50,592 nucleotides of DNA, from contig BFEA01000005.1 in the NCBI GenBank assembly GCA_003427395.1, positions 8,130,866-8,181,457 of the forward strand. The letters run 5' to 3'. Within the stretch, counting starts at the first letter, position 1, and each line of letters opens with the position of its first letter. The notes under the pieces were generated by a model. It did not search any database. It worked only from the letters and a program-made list of their open reading frames with translations, and was not told the DNA's origin. This DNA comes from Chara braunii. Lineage: Eukaryota > Streptophyta > Charophyceae > Charales > Characeae. This document shows positions 20,199-30,630 of this stretch, piece after piece. Both the position numbers and the translations under genes were made by a program.

Positions 20199-23100
20199 AT
20201 GGCGTCCGCAAAGAACACATCCACAAGCGCTGGACCATCTGCCCTCGGGGAGGGACGACCCCTTCAGCAATCTACTCCTCGGTATATGCACACAATGGGA
20301 GCACAATGGTTTTTGGACTTCGTTGTTCAGGGGGACCTTTTTAGGCCAGTTGTTCTCATGCGACCCACTTGCGTTCCCGACGCTGGGGGAGCGGTCAACG
20401 TTCTTCCTCTCGGTACCATCGTCTCGTGCGCCAAGACTCTGGAGGTTTGCTCAAGCTGCAAACTAACGGCTTGTACGACGAGTGCAGACTTCCTCTCAGA
20501 GGTGTTAAGGGTGTGCTGGTGACCATCAAGAGTTTCGCGTGGTACGGCTCGAACATGATGTTGTGCTCTCACTTCAAAGGCCTTTGCGATGGCGGCAACA
20601 AGCGTCTTCCATCGCCAGAGCAATATCTCGATCTCACGATGATGGTGCCGAAAGAACGTCCGTTTCTTCCGCGAGATCATGTTTTAGGCTTCTGCCACCC
20701 CATGAGGGGTCGTCCGGCTTGGCTCAAGAAACTTCAGGGACGGCAGTGGGGCGCGGGAGTGCGATTCACGACGCTGGGGGTCGGGTCAAGGGGCTCGTGC
20801 GCAGCGTTCACACGCAGGTCGGCCCGGATGCTCCTGGGAACACGTCGGACTTGCATTCTCAGGGTACAGGGACTCAACGGGTCGGTACTCCGAAACTCCT
20901 CAAGGTCGACTGCGGCGGCGACACGTATTCGTTTCGAGATGAGACGAGAAGAGAATTCAACAGATCGGGGCAAGATGTCGGAGGGAATGAGGCTGAAGGG
21001 ATGGGCGCTGTCCGCGAAAGCTTTGGCGGGGAGCCGACTCCTTCGGAGAAGAAGTGCGAGCGACAGAGGATGGTGCGAGAGGAGGTGGCGGAGGGAACCC
21101 TCCGCATGAAGAGGATGAGAGGAAAATCGGAGGCGATGATGGGCGGGGATGGAGGTGACGTCGGAGAACGTGCCTCGGGAAAGAGGTCGTCGAAGGAAGA
21201 GGGTGAGACGGCAAATAAGAAAGCGAGGAGGCCCGGCGGTTTGACCATCCGCGAAGGACGAGCCATGGGTGGAGGAGATTCGGCTAATCCAGGCGCTGCA
21301 GCCGCGAGAGATCCTTCGGGAAAATCAAAACGGAAAGTGGAAGTTGAAGAAGGCGATGGCGAGAAGAAACCTCGAAGGTGGAAGACTGCTGAGGCGGCGA
21401 GCGGTGGCGAAGGGCCTGTCAGTGAGGAGTGCGACGAAGCGGAATACGAGCGGAATGGTGGCGTTGAAATCGTGGAGAAGGAGCTCCCCGTCCAACTGCT
21501 CATCGACCCCAGGAAGGTCTGCGACATCCCGCCTTGGGAAAGATATTACAACCACCGCAGTCTAAGTCGCGAAACTGTGGACGACATCAAGGATGCTGAG
21601 TCAATTCCGCGAGAAAAAGGGGAAGATCTGAACGAAAAACCCCCTGGGTTTGGCACCCATCTACAAGCCCCTGACGCGTAGGCCGGACAAAGCTGACAGG
21701 GTTCACAAAGATATCTTCAAGCCAGAGGACAAGGACAAGTACTACTATTACACTGTTAACGGACAACACACCGTGGCTGCTGTGAAGGAGTTGGAGGGTG
21801 AGCCAATATTCGATTTGTGGAAGATGCAGTCGTGGCCGACGAGAGTTGTGTGGTTCTCCGACCGAAATTTCGCGGGGTATAGGCAGGTCAGTCTCAACGA
21901 GAACACGAAACACAAGATGTCTAAGCAGCAATCGCAGAAGGCCGCGTTCTTGGACATGCGGGAGGCATGGGAGAATGAAGGAAGGTCGGTGGCCATTCAA
22001 GGGAACTCTTCCGGCAAATAGGCCAAAAAACGAGCGTTCTTCAAATTCCAAAAGTTGTTTTTGGGAAAGAGTCCGAACGAAGCTCACTGGTCGTTGGCAA
22101 AAAAAGAATTGTCGCTCGCCGACAAGGAGTATGTCGCTGTCGTTCGCAATGCATTGAGGCAGTGGATGCCGCTCGTGACGGTTGGTGATGACGTTTTTCG
22201 CAAAGCCATGGAGTTCTACGCGAAATGGGCAGAGGGGAAGTTGTTGAGCGACGACGGCAAGACGCCATTGTCGAGGTCGGGCAAATACATGCCAGACAAA
22301 TCTCCGGGTCTGCAAGCAATTCTGAAAATTGGCTTGAAAGGGGCGGCTGGTGAAACGAAGATGGGGTGGCTGGTCCGGGTCCCGCCGCCTCCGACCAAAA
22401 AGAAAAAATGCAAGCGGACGACAAGTTTTTCGTGGTCGTGAAGGAGCCAGACATGTTCTCTTGGCAGTGTCTCGCCGACATGACTGATGTCGAGAAACTG
22501 TCGATCCTCGACGACATTCTCACACTAAGGGGAGTGTTCGTGCAATCCGCGGGCGGGCATCTGAAGCGTCAGCATAAACTTGAATTAAAGACATGGTCGC
22601 GACGACGAAAGTGGACCGTGTGATGCTCCGTAGGTTCCACTAAATCTTGTTCCTTGAAACGGAGGAACACGAACATGTTTGGCGCTACGAGAGTCTTTTT
22701 TTCGGGACCGAGGGGCGGCTTCTGGAGGAGTTCGGGCCGCAGGACCTCACGAAACAGGTGTGGGTCTAAATGCGAAAGCATTTCCAGGGCGCGGTGGAGT
22801 ACGTGAACACTTGCAAATGTACTCTTCCGCACGAGAAGGAGTCTCTCGACGACGCGAAGAAATTGTACGAGGACAACGTGTTCCCTAAATCTTTCGAAAA
22901 GTCTGTCCGTTCCATCTTGCGACGGACGGAAGAAGAAGTTTGTGACACGATCAGGGTCAGCGGGGATGTGAGGCACATCAAATGGCCCGACCTCAACCGG
23001 GTGACCAGCCTTATTCCTTTCGCTTTCCCGCCTTCCCAAGCTCACAGTCATGTCACTGCGATCCGTGTGCAACCTGTACGTCCTCTATTAGTGTGATCCC

Positions 23101-26100
23101 ACACTCCTCACAGACTGGCGAGAAGACGATTTCGCCAACTTGCAAGGCGTTCTCCAAACACTTTCGTCACGCACAGGGCACTTGTGATCTTTTTCCCCTC
23201 TCATTGGGAGCTCAGTTTCTTGAAAGGCATGGCCAGGCTTAGCGTCCATCACGTCAGGACAAGGAAGTGGGTGCGCAATGCACAAAAGCAAGTCACTGTC
23301 CGGGAAGGCAATATGCTGGTTGAGGAGTGTGACCGCCTGTACGTGATTTTTAATGGTGAGAAGCTGGAAGATAACACATTCGCAGTCTACCCGGCCAGTA
23401 GCCCGACAAAGGTCTCCCGTGCTCATGGTCCAAGTCCGGCCAAACACACGATGGCGGCCCGCTCGAAAGTTGTCTGTTCGACGGACCTGTCAGGACAGGC
23501 TGTGGCGTGTTTCGACGTCGCGGAAGAGGAAAGGTTCACTCGTAGCATGTGGGAGGACGGTGGCGTGACAAGTTCTCAAGGACCTGTTTACGGGGAGATG
23601 GAGCGGAACCCGTCCCGTCTACTTGGTCTACTCGAAAACTTTCGCAAAGCTGGGCAAACTGTTTTTTTCCTTGGGAAGGCGCATGCGTCTGTCGTGTGGG
23701 AACTCTTGCGCACCGGTCGGAACGTCGTCGCGTTGGAGAAGGAGGCGAAGATGATCGATTACCTTCACGAGTTCGTGAAGACACGCGTTGTAGACACTCG
23801 CAATGCTTGCGAGTTTGTCCGGACCACCGGCGAACGAAACTGGGCTCCCAAACGTGACATGTATTGGAAATTGTCGGGGAACAAAAGGACGGAGGTTTGG
23901 GACTTCCTTTTCCAACCCGGACCGCCTGGTCCGACCGACCTCGAATACAGTCAATGGAGAAACCTGGTGTTCGGTGTTCTCAATGGGTACCACGATGCAC
24001 CCAGGGAGTCTGTCTCGCCTTTCCCTTAGAAGGCTGGAGCACGTTTACTTCATGCTGGCCGAACCGCTCACCCTCGAAAACTACAAGTCACAGTTTGACG
24101 AGGAGGACCCTTTCGACGCTGAAGACACGGAGGAGCTGAGCGACTCCGAAACCTTCGATTTCGAGTCCATGCCACTTCCTCGGGTGGTTGGACAGGTTGG
24201 TGATGAAGAGGAAGGTGGCCCTCGGAGATATAGCACGTCCCCTGCCGGTTTGAAGCGTGTATTTCGGGCCGAACCAGTCGACGACCAATCGTCTGATGAC
24301 GGGGACGAAGCGAGAGACTATGATCACGAACCTTGTGACAGGCTCCCTGAGGACCACGACACCAGACTCTACTTCTTCGGCAAGCATCACCAGTTCACGG
24401 CGAAGGATGTCTGGGGACACAACGTCGTCTGGCACCCAAGGATATTCCAACTTGCTGTGAAGAATGGAATGTGGGTCATGGCAATGAAGGAGGCCGATGG
24501 CAAGTGGAGTGGACTGCAGAGACTGGGAGCGGGTGCATTTAAGAGAACGGCGAGACATGCTCTGGTGGAGCATTTGAGCCTTATGAACCCTGAGAGGAAC
24601 GATCCGGACGTCGCTGCGTATGCAAAACAAAAGCTAAATGAGTTGTACGCAAACAACATGTTGGAGTTTCGAGCGCCTTTCTACACACTCGAAACGGCAC
24701 CGTCTCGTGGCATTGACTGGCGCATGCAGCAACCTCCGTCTGGCGGTCAGCATCCGGAAGGGGGTGGAGGAGGAGACGAAGGAGACGGCGGAGGTGGCGG
24801 AGGAGACGGCTCACAGTTTGCCGGAAAGGGGACGGGCGAGACATCGTCGGTAGAGAAGGCGTCCAGCGGAAAGGGGTCAGGCGGAAAGGACTCTGGCGGA
24901 AAGGGGTCGGGCGAGAAGGGGTCGGGCGGGAAGGGGTCGGGCGGAAAGCGCAGAACGTCCGGGAGTCCCCAGTATATGGAAACTGACCCCCACTGCGTAG
25001 GGAGTCGAGATTTCGACATGCGTGACGAGGCCACCCTGAGGTCTGATCAAGTGCGAGTAGATTCGCACTTGTCTGCGAGGACTTTGTTTCCCGTTGCCGA
25101 GGAGAGTCCATCCCGCCGTGCGCAGCAGAGGTCTCCTGTGCTCAACACCTTGCTCCTGAAAGAGGGCGCGTCTTCGTTTTGCCTGGAGGGCGGGATGCCT
25201 GCATTGCGAAGGAGCGAAGGTGCAACCTTCGGTTCCCTTGGCTCGGGCGACCGCCACAAACTCCGAATACATTCGGATTTGCTGACGTCACCCTCCGCCA
25301 TAAGTGTTCCTCACGCAACAGTTTCGCGGGGCCAAGAAAATGTGACGTCCTGCCCCCCGCATCTTCAGTTGGACACATGGTTACCCTGCTCGCCTCCGTT
25401 CTCATGTGTTGAGACTCGAGACTGGCGGTCTTGCGACTTGCTGGAGGGGCCCGGTGCAGGAGTGTTGGAGACCGGGGGTGGCGAGTACGAACGTCATACT
25501 CCTCGGGAAGAGGAGCGCTCTCCGGGAACGCATACTGTACATCGGGAGGAGGAGACTCAACGATGGCAGTCTCGCAAAGTGTTGGAGACCGAGGGTAGCG
25601 AGTGTGAACGTCATGCTTCGGAGCGTGCGTCCGTGGACACTGACAGCGAGAGTGCAGGAGCTCCGGGGGAAACGCATGTTGTACAGCAGGGAGAGGAGAC
25701 TCGAGCACTGGTGATCGAAACGTCCGAAGAGGTTCTGCACAGTCGGTCGGTTGTGGCCACGATGCGAGAGGGTGTCGTTAAGGGAGGTCAGTGGACGTTC
25801 GTGCAACCTCCCGTTCTTGGTGACGATGAAGACGAACAAGAACCCGCGGTGGAAGATCGGGTTCATGGTGATGAGAAAGGCGGAGAACCCGTGGTAAAAG
25901 GCGGTGAGGTGACAGTCGGCATCCAGACGGATCCGCAACGGAAAGATGGTGATTCTTCGCCCACCCGTTGCGGTGAAGAACAGGGTGGTCGAGCGTTTGT
26001 CCTAAGCACCGCTCGGGGAATGGTGCTTCATGAAGCCATAGAACTGGGTGACGACTCGGGTGTCACCGAGCTGGTTAGCGACTCAGGCATGGCCGAGGTG

Positions 26101-26404
26101 CAGAACCTCGAATTGTCCGTGGAAGGCGGTAAGGTGACCGTCAGCATCAAGATGGATCCAGAGCGGAAAGATCGTGATTTTCCGTTCACCCGTTGCGGTG
26201 CAGAACAGGATGATCGAGCATCTGTCCTCAGTACCGGTCGGGAAATGGTGCTTCATGAACCCATCGACTTGCCAAGCGATTCAGCTGCCACCGAGCTGGT
26301 TAGCGACACAGTCGTGGCCGAGGTGCAGAACCTCGAATCGTCTGTGGACGTTGGTGCAGTAGCGTGACAGGAGGGCGAGTTCCTTGAAAGGGCTCCTGAG
26401 CACG
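20199..26404 (+). pseudogene. ParB/Srx-like plus DNA-methyltransferase-like gene, decayed; upstream exon of the Ulp1 fusion
   Basis: The coding signal is continuous but hops frame at about 20460, 20770, 21594, 22405, 22583, 23092, 23170, 23225 and 24018. In-frame stops lie at 21629-21631, 22019-22021, 22641-22643, 22767-22769 and 26365-26367. Domains in order are an N-terminal region with Cys pairs (CSSCKL) and a long charged, Gly/Lys/Glu-rich linker; then the ParB/Srx-like domain at about 21480-21800 (VQLLIDPRKV, NHRSLSRETVDDIKDA, YYYYTVNGQHTVAAVKEL). ParB-like folds read [GE]xHR; here it is GQHT. Then comes a methyltransferase-like domain at about 23080-23790: PLLVCDPTLL for motif IV, RNPSRLLGLLENF for the KP..L helix, VFFLGKAHASVVWELL for motif I, and GRNVVALE. 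These follow the order of beta-class N4/N6 DNA methylases fused to ParB in phages and bacteria, but DPPY and DPFxGSG are not intact, so catalysis is doubtful. An acidic C-terminal region and a low-complexity tail follow. Confidence 0.65.
24013..26404 (+). other. C-terminal region and tail of the ParB-MTase protein (single long open frame)
   Basis: This is the longest uninterrupted stretch of the gene; the first ~70 codons of the enclosing ORF (23803-24012) are out of frame and are not real. It starts with an acidic region (EEDPFDAEDTEELSDSE), then a folded-looking block (FTAKDVWGHNVVWHPRIFQLAVKNG ... LGAGAFKRTARHALVEHLSLMNPE), then a Gly-rich linker of KGSGGKG repeats (24820-24950). A palindrome copy translated as VRVDSHL follows (25049-25070), then a Glu/Arg-rich tail with a ~40-residue repeat (VLET.G.E.ERH, 25460-25680). 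Last is a 75-residue exact-length tandem duplication (25894-26118 and 26119-26343). The function of these parts is unknown. Confidence 0.6.
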
Positions 26405-26547
26405 GTAAGATTTGTGAATAGAAGCACTCGCATATCTGTCACTAGCCAGCTCTGTGTTCGTCCAAATTGATGTGATGGGCTCATGCACCTATTAACACTT
26501 GTTAAAAAATAGCTTCTGGGTTGTGGGTTGTTTTCTGTGTTTTACAG
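26405..26547 (+). other. Putative 143-bp phase-1 intron joining the ParB-MTase and Ulp1 reading frames
   Basis: The donor is CACG|GTAAGA at 26404/26405 and the acceptor is TTCTGTGTTTTACAG|GTG at 26547/26548, with a pyrimidine tract. The upstream frame leaves one base (G26404) and the downstream frame takes two (26548-26549). Splicing therefore joins the tail frame exactly to the Ulp1 frame, giving EHGVRLSMS across the junction. The upstream exon must be read through TGA at 26365-26367, itself explicable as CGA to TGA. There is no transcript evidence. Confidence 0.5.
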
Positions 26548-27713
26548 GTGTGAGGTTGTCAATGTCCCTGCCCATGAAGCCTTTAAAAGCCGTGCGCGAG
26601 AAATGTCTTTCAGGGAGGTCATTGGCCGCTTTACCGAAGAAATTATCAACTGTAGGGTTGTTTAAAAGGGTCCAGATGCCTCGCCTTTCCCAGAGAGTTG
26701 TCAAGGTTCTGAAGGCTTCTGGAATAGATAAGGAGGAAGGTTTGCGGAAACATTTGGCTGCGTCTATTGAAAGCGTTACTGCTTTGTCTGTTGGGTCTGA
26801 TGACGATGTCAAACGGGGAGTCTTGAAAGACCCGTGTCCTAAGTACATCGCCAAGGACATATTCAACAGTCGGGGATACAACTTTTCTGGAAAAATGGCA
26901 GACGGTTCTTAGTCATTTCGGCCCAGTGATTTTGATCACTCCTCACACTTGTTCGTGGGTGTTTGTGCAACTGGGGCTACATCATGTTTTCGCGTTCCGT
27001 TGCCTACTGAGGAGCTTAGCGCTACGGACTTGAGAATGTTGCGGAACGTCTGTGGAGATTTCAGCAACGGCCACGAGGTGGTGTCCTCGGTTCGCAAAGG
27101 GGTCAGTTCAATTCCGTTGAGCAGAAAAAATCTTCAAACTCTTGTTCAGGAGGAATGGCTTTCCGACGAGGTGGTGGAGTCGTACTTGGCCTTGCTTGTC
27201 AACGCTGCGTTGCCTGGGTGTCCCTCTCTTTACATTTTTAGTCTCTTTTTCTATACCAAGCTCGTCCGTGGCGGCTATCGACATGATAGGGTTGCGAGAT
27301 TGACAAAAGATGTGGATATTTTCTCGTAGGAGATGGTCTTGATTCATGTCCATAAACATGGAGTGCATTGGACCCTATTGTGTTTCCGAGAACAACGGTT
27401 GGAGTACTACGACTCCCTCGTACAAGACGACGGCGTTTTTTCTTCCGATGTGATTGCGAACTTCACACAATACCTTCGTGACGAAGCATTTTGTCATTAT
27501 GGTCCAAAAACGAAAGTGGATCTCCAGGAGCCCAAGGTGGTTGTTCGTGGTGTCCCTCAACAATCGGACGGGTCGAGCTGCGGTGTTTTCATGCTCGTTT
27601 TCGCTTCATTTCTTGCACGCGGTTGTCCGCCACTATTTCCTATAGCCCAAAGCGACATTCTAAACATCCGGCAAAGGATTGCGGTGGACATACTCCAAGA
27701 CGCTGAATGATAC
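26548..27713 (+). pseudogene. Ulp1/SENP-like cysteine peptidase (C48), two in-frame stops
   Basis: One frame runs from 26548 to TGA at 27708-27710, interrupted by TAG at 26910-26912 and TAG at 27327-27329. The C48 catalytic set is complete: His in GVHWTLL (codon 27366), Asp in LEYYDSL (27411), Gln and Cys in PQQSDGSSCGVF (Gln codon 27561, Cys 27579), spaced six residues apart as in Ulp1. Upstream, YIFSLFFYTKL, LTKDVDIFS and EMVLIHVHKHG match the usual approach to the His. The N-terminal 130 residues are not recognised. Ulp1-type peptidases cleave SUMO or ubiquitin-like proteins and are common cargo of eukaryotic DNA transposons. Here the frame is continuous, via a putative intron, with the ParB-MTase gene. 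The catalytic residues survive although the gene is broken, so decay looks recent. Confidence 0.8.
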
Positions 27714-28640
27714 CACTGTTGATAAAATACCCGTGTTTTTTTTTTCGAAATGTCATAAGCAGAAGTACGAATTTATTCCCACTTAATCTACCAGTCGGCC
27801 GGTTCAAGTTGTGCTGTTGTTTTGATGAGGTACCGGATTGCAGTGGACATTTTGGTCAAGTAAACGCTTAGGTGCCGATGTGAATATCCCAACCTCGTGC
27901 AGTCGAAATTTTTTTAAGGGTTTTTCATTTCGAGAAACCTGTCATCTTTACTCGTACGCCTTTCGGCAGCGCCGTGCTGCCTTTGTTTGTTTTCGGGTTG
28001 TTCTCATTGCTTGCCACGTAACATCAGCTAGGGGCTTGCAGCGGACGCTTACGTGAAGTACAATCTTAGATGCCGATGTAAATATCATGGCCACGTGTTG
28101 CAGCATCTTTTAAGTAGACGCTTAGATATGGAATGTGAATATCCCGGTTTTCAGACCGCGGCAACACCGTGCTATGTTTGTCGCGCCGTGCAGCGTTTGT
28201 TTGTTTCAAGTTGTGCTGCTCTGTTACTCATGGGACGTCTTCGTCCTCTTGTAAACATTTTGCACTCATGCTCGTACTGAAAGATATGGACGATTTATTC
28301 TTGGTCGCCAAATTGTTTCGTGCTTATCTCTTTCGTTCGCGAGCCTTTGTGGTGTGAAAGCCCCTCTCCCCCGACCCACCCCGACCACCCAGCTTTCATA
28401 TGTTTTGGCTCGCCCTTGTTCTGCGTGTGCCACCCCGTTCTACGGTTCACCCCCTCTGCTTGTCTCCATTGAATGTTGTCTGTTGGTTCCTTTCGACAGT
28501 TCCGAACTTGTTCTCCATTCGGAAACCAATTGTCACCAAAATGTATGTGTGCTTGGAATTGTTTTACGGATTCAGCAGTGCACTAAATGATTACTAATTT
28601 TCTTGTCCCCGGAATACATCTCGTGCTCTCCACGGAATGC
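27714..28640. other. 3' flank of the Ulp1 gene; short diverged repeats, no gene seen
   Basis: GGATTGCAGTGGACATT at 27835 repeats the last codons of the peptidase (GGATTGCGGTGGACATA at 27676). ACGCTTAG followed by GATGTGAATATC or close variants recurs at about 27865, 28060 and 28118. One decayed palindrome lies at 27763-27784. Small ORFs are not conserved between the repeats. Confidence 0.55.
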
Positions 28641-28661
28641 TGGTTGTTGTTTTCGTATAAG

Positions 28662-28748
28662 AAATGCGAACGTATTCGCACTTTGGATGTCGTACATTTG
28701 TGATTGAACTGTTGGTTCCATATGAGAAATGCGAACATATTCGCACTT
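28662..28748. repeat. Two palindromes at the inner edge of the right arm
   Basis: 28662-28683 (spacer ACGTAT) and 28727-28748 (spacer ACATAT) both have left arm AAATGCGA and perfect right arm TCGCACTT. They are 65 bp apart within a local duplication (TATRAGAAATGCGAAC). Confidence 0.8.
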
Positions 28749-28754
28749 TGGCTT

Positions 28755-30573
28755 CATGTGCTTTGTGATTTTTGGAAAGCCTCCGTGCACTGTGCAACGT
28801 GGGATTGTATGATATTTTGCGTTCAATGATTTTTTGAAATGTCTCTGTGTGCTTTGCAATTTGCCATTAAATGAATTTTTTGCATTGAATGGTTTTTTGA
28901 AACTGTTCGTGTGCTGTGAGACTTCACCTTTGGAAAAACACACTAGCAACTTGAGATGTTTTCACCTCGATGTTGGCGATGTCTCTGTGTGCTTTGCAAT
29001 TTGACTTGAGATGTTTTCATCTCGATGTTTGCGATGACTAAAGATACTTGTATGAATGGATATGAATCTTCTACACAGAAAGATTTTATGGCGTTTTCAA
29101 CCTTGAATATACAAATGACAAGCCAATGTCCATATTAAATCGTCGCGCTGATGGACTGCGCAACTGCTTCTCCGTCAAAGTGCGAGTTCAATCGCACTTC
29201 TGGCGTGAGCCCTGAGCAATTCCCTCGCATTTTGCTTCACGTCGAGGAGGGGATCGAACGCAGCGTCGGTAAGCACCTGCACATCACGAAACAAGAGCAC
29301 GTCCCAATTGGAACATCGTCGGGTTCTTGCGATGTCGACTCCCACATGATGACTACACTGAACAGCGGTAGGATGACCGCTCCGCCTCTCCGATGTGGAT
29401 CTAACGGTGGATTGCGTCAAATCTGCTCTCATAGATCCGCGCCAGAGATAGGGGATGGGATCCAACCACAGTTTGTTTGTAAGGCATCATATGATATATC
29501 GATATAACCGATGTCCAGAACTGCTTGGTGAGCATCTAGTGTTACGCCAATAAGTTCCAAACACGGCAGCAAAGTCCCCTAAGAGTGTTCTTTGTCGGGT
29601 CTTCGCCTCATCGACCCTCAAGAGGACTACAGCCAACAGCAGTAGGATGGAAGGTCCGCCTATCCGATGTGGATCTCACGGTGGAGTGCGAAACTCTGCC
29701 CTTAAAGATCCACACCGAGTAGAACGTCCTGCAAGCAGCAGTTGCTTGCTTGTAAGGCATCTTATGATGTATCGATATGACCGACATCCAGAACTGCTTA
29801 GTGAGCATCTAGTGCTACGCCAATATGTTCCAAACACGGCAGCAAAGTCCCCTAGCAGTGTTCTTTGCCGGATCCGCACCTCATCGACTCCCTCAAGATG
29901 ACTACAACTGACAGCGGTAGGATGGTTGGTCCACCTATCCGATGTGGATCTCACGGTGGAGTGCGAAACTCTGCTCTCAAAGATCCACACCGGGTAGAAG
30001 GTCTTGCAAGAAGCCGTTGCTCGCTTGTAAGGCATCTTATGATTTGTCGATATAACCAACATCCGAAACTGTTTGGTGAACATCTAGTGCTACGCCGACA
30101 AGTTCCTAAAACACGGCAGCAAAGTCCCCTAAGAGTTTTCTTTGCCGAGTCCTCACCTCATCGACTCCCTCAAGATGACTACAACTAACAGCCGTAGGAT
30201 GGCAGGTCCGCCTATCCGATGTGGATCTCACGGTGGAATGCGAAACTCTGCTCTCAAAGATCCATACCGGGTAGAAGGTCCTGCAAGCAGCCGCTGCTTG
30301 CTTGTAAGGCATCTTATGATGTGTCGATATAACCGACATCCAGAACTGCTTGGTGAGCATCTAGTGTTACGCCAATATGTTTTGAACACGACCGCAAGGT
30401 CCCCTAAGCATGCTTTTAGCACTGGAGTCCTCTGACCGCCGACTGTTTGGCACTTCGTGAAGGTTGACACTTCTAGAAGGTGGTCTGCCACTTCTTAAAG
30501 GTGGTCAGTCACCAAACAGATCACGACCTGACATCAACCTCGATAACTGCGAACTGACTCGCTGTTCAACTAG

Positions 30574-30630
<57 letters not shown>
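28755..30630 (-). repeat. Right arm of the long inverted repeat pair
   Basis: The reverse complement of this interval matches 5500-7160 in order (blocks listed there), including the palindrome at 29178-29199 and the microsatellite-adjacent variant at 30545-30566. The outer end is (CT)n at 30572-30630, running directly into the assembly gap, so the true boundary cannot be seen. The arm is longer than the left one because it holds extra tandem units at 29510-30400. Confidence 0.8.
29510..30400. repeat. ~275-bp tandem repeat within the right arm
   Basis: CCGACATCCAGAACTGCTTGG or a near match starts at about 29510, 29781, 30056 and 30333, a spacing of 271-277 bp. Each unit includes CGATGTGGATCTCACGGTGG and AACACG.C.GCAAAGTCCCCTAA. 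The left arm carries about 1.5-2 inverted equivalents (5780-6360). Matching short ORFs in each unit are shadows. Confidence 0.85.

Noticed and set aside
23803-24012. First ~70 codons of the 854-codon ORF that ends at 26367
   Set aside because: In this part the homologous-looking coding signal (NAPKRDMYWKLSGNKR-type text) is in the other frame; only the region after about 24013 is genuine.
1-30630. Endogenised giant virus as the source of the palindrome-rich block
   Set aside because: No capsid, polymerase, packaging ATPase or other viral hallmark gene is visible, and coding density is low. A mobile element is the simpler reading, though I cannot exclude viral ancestry.
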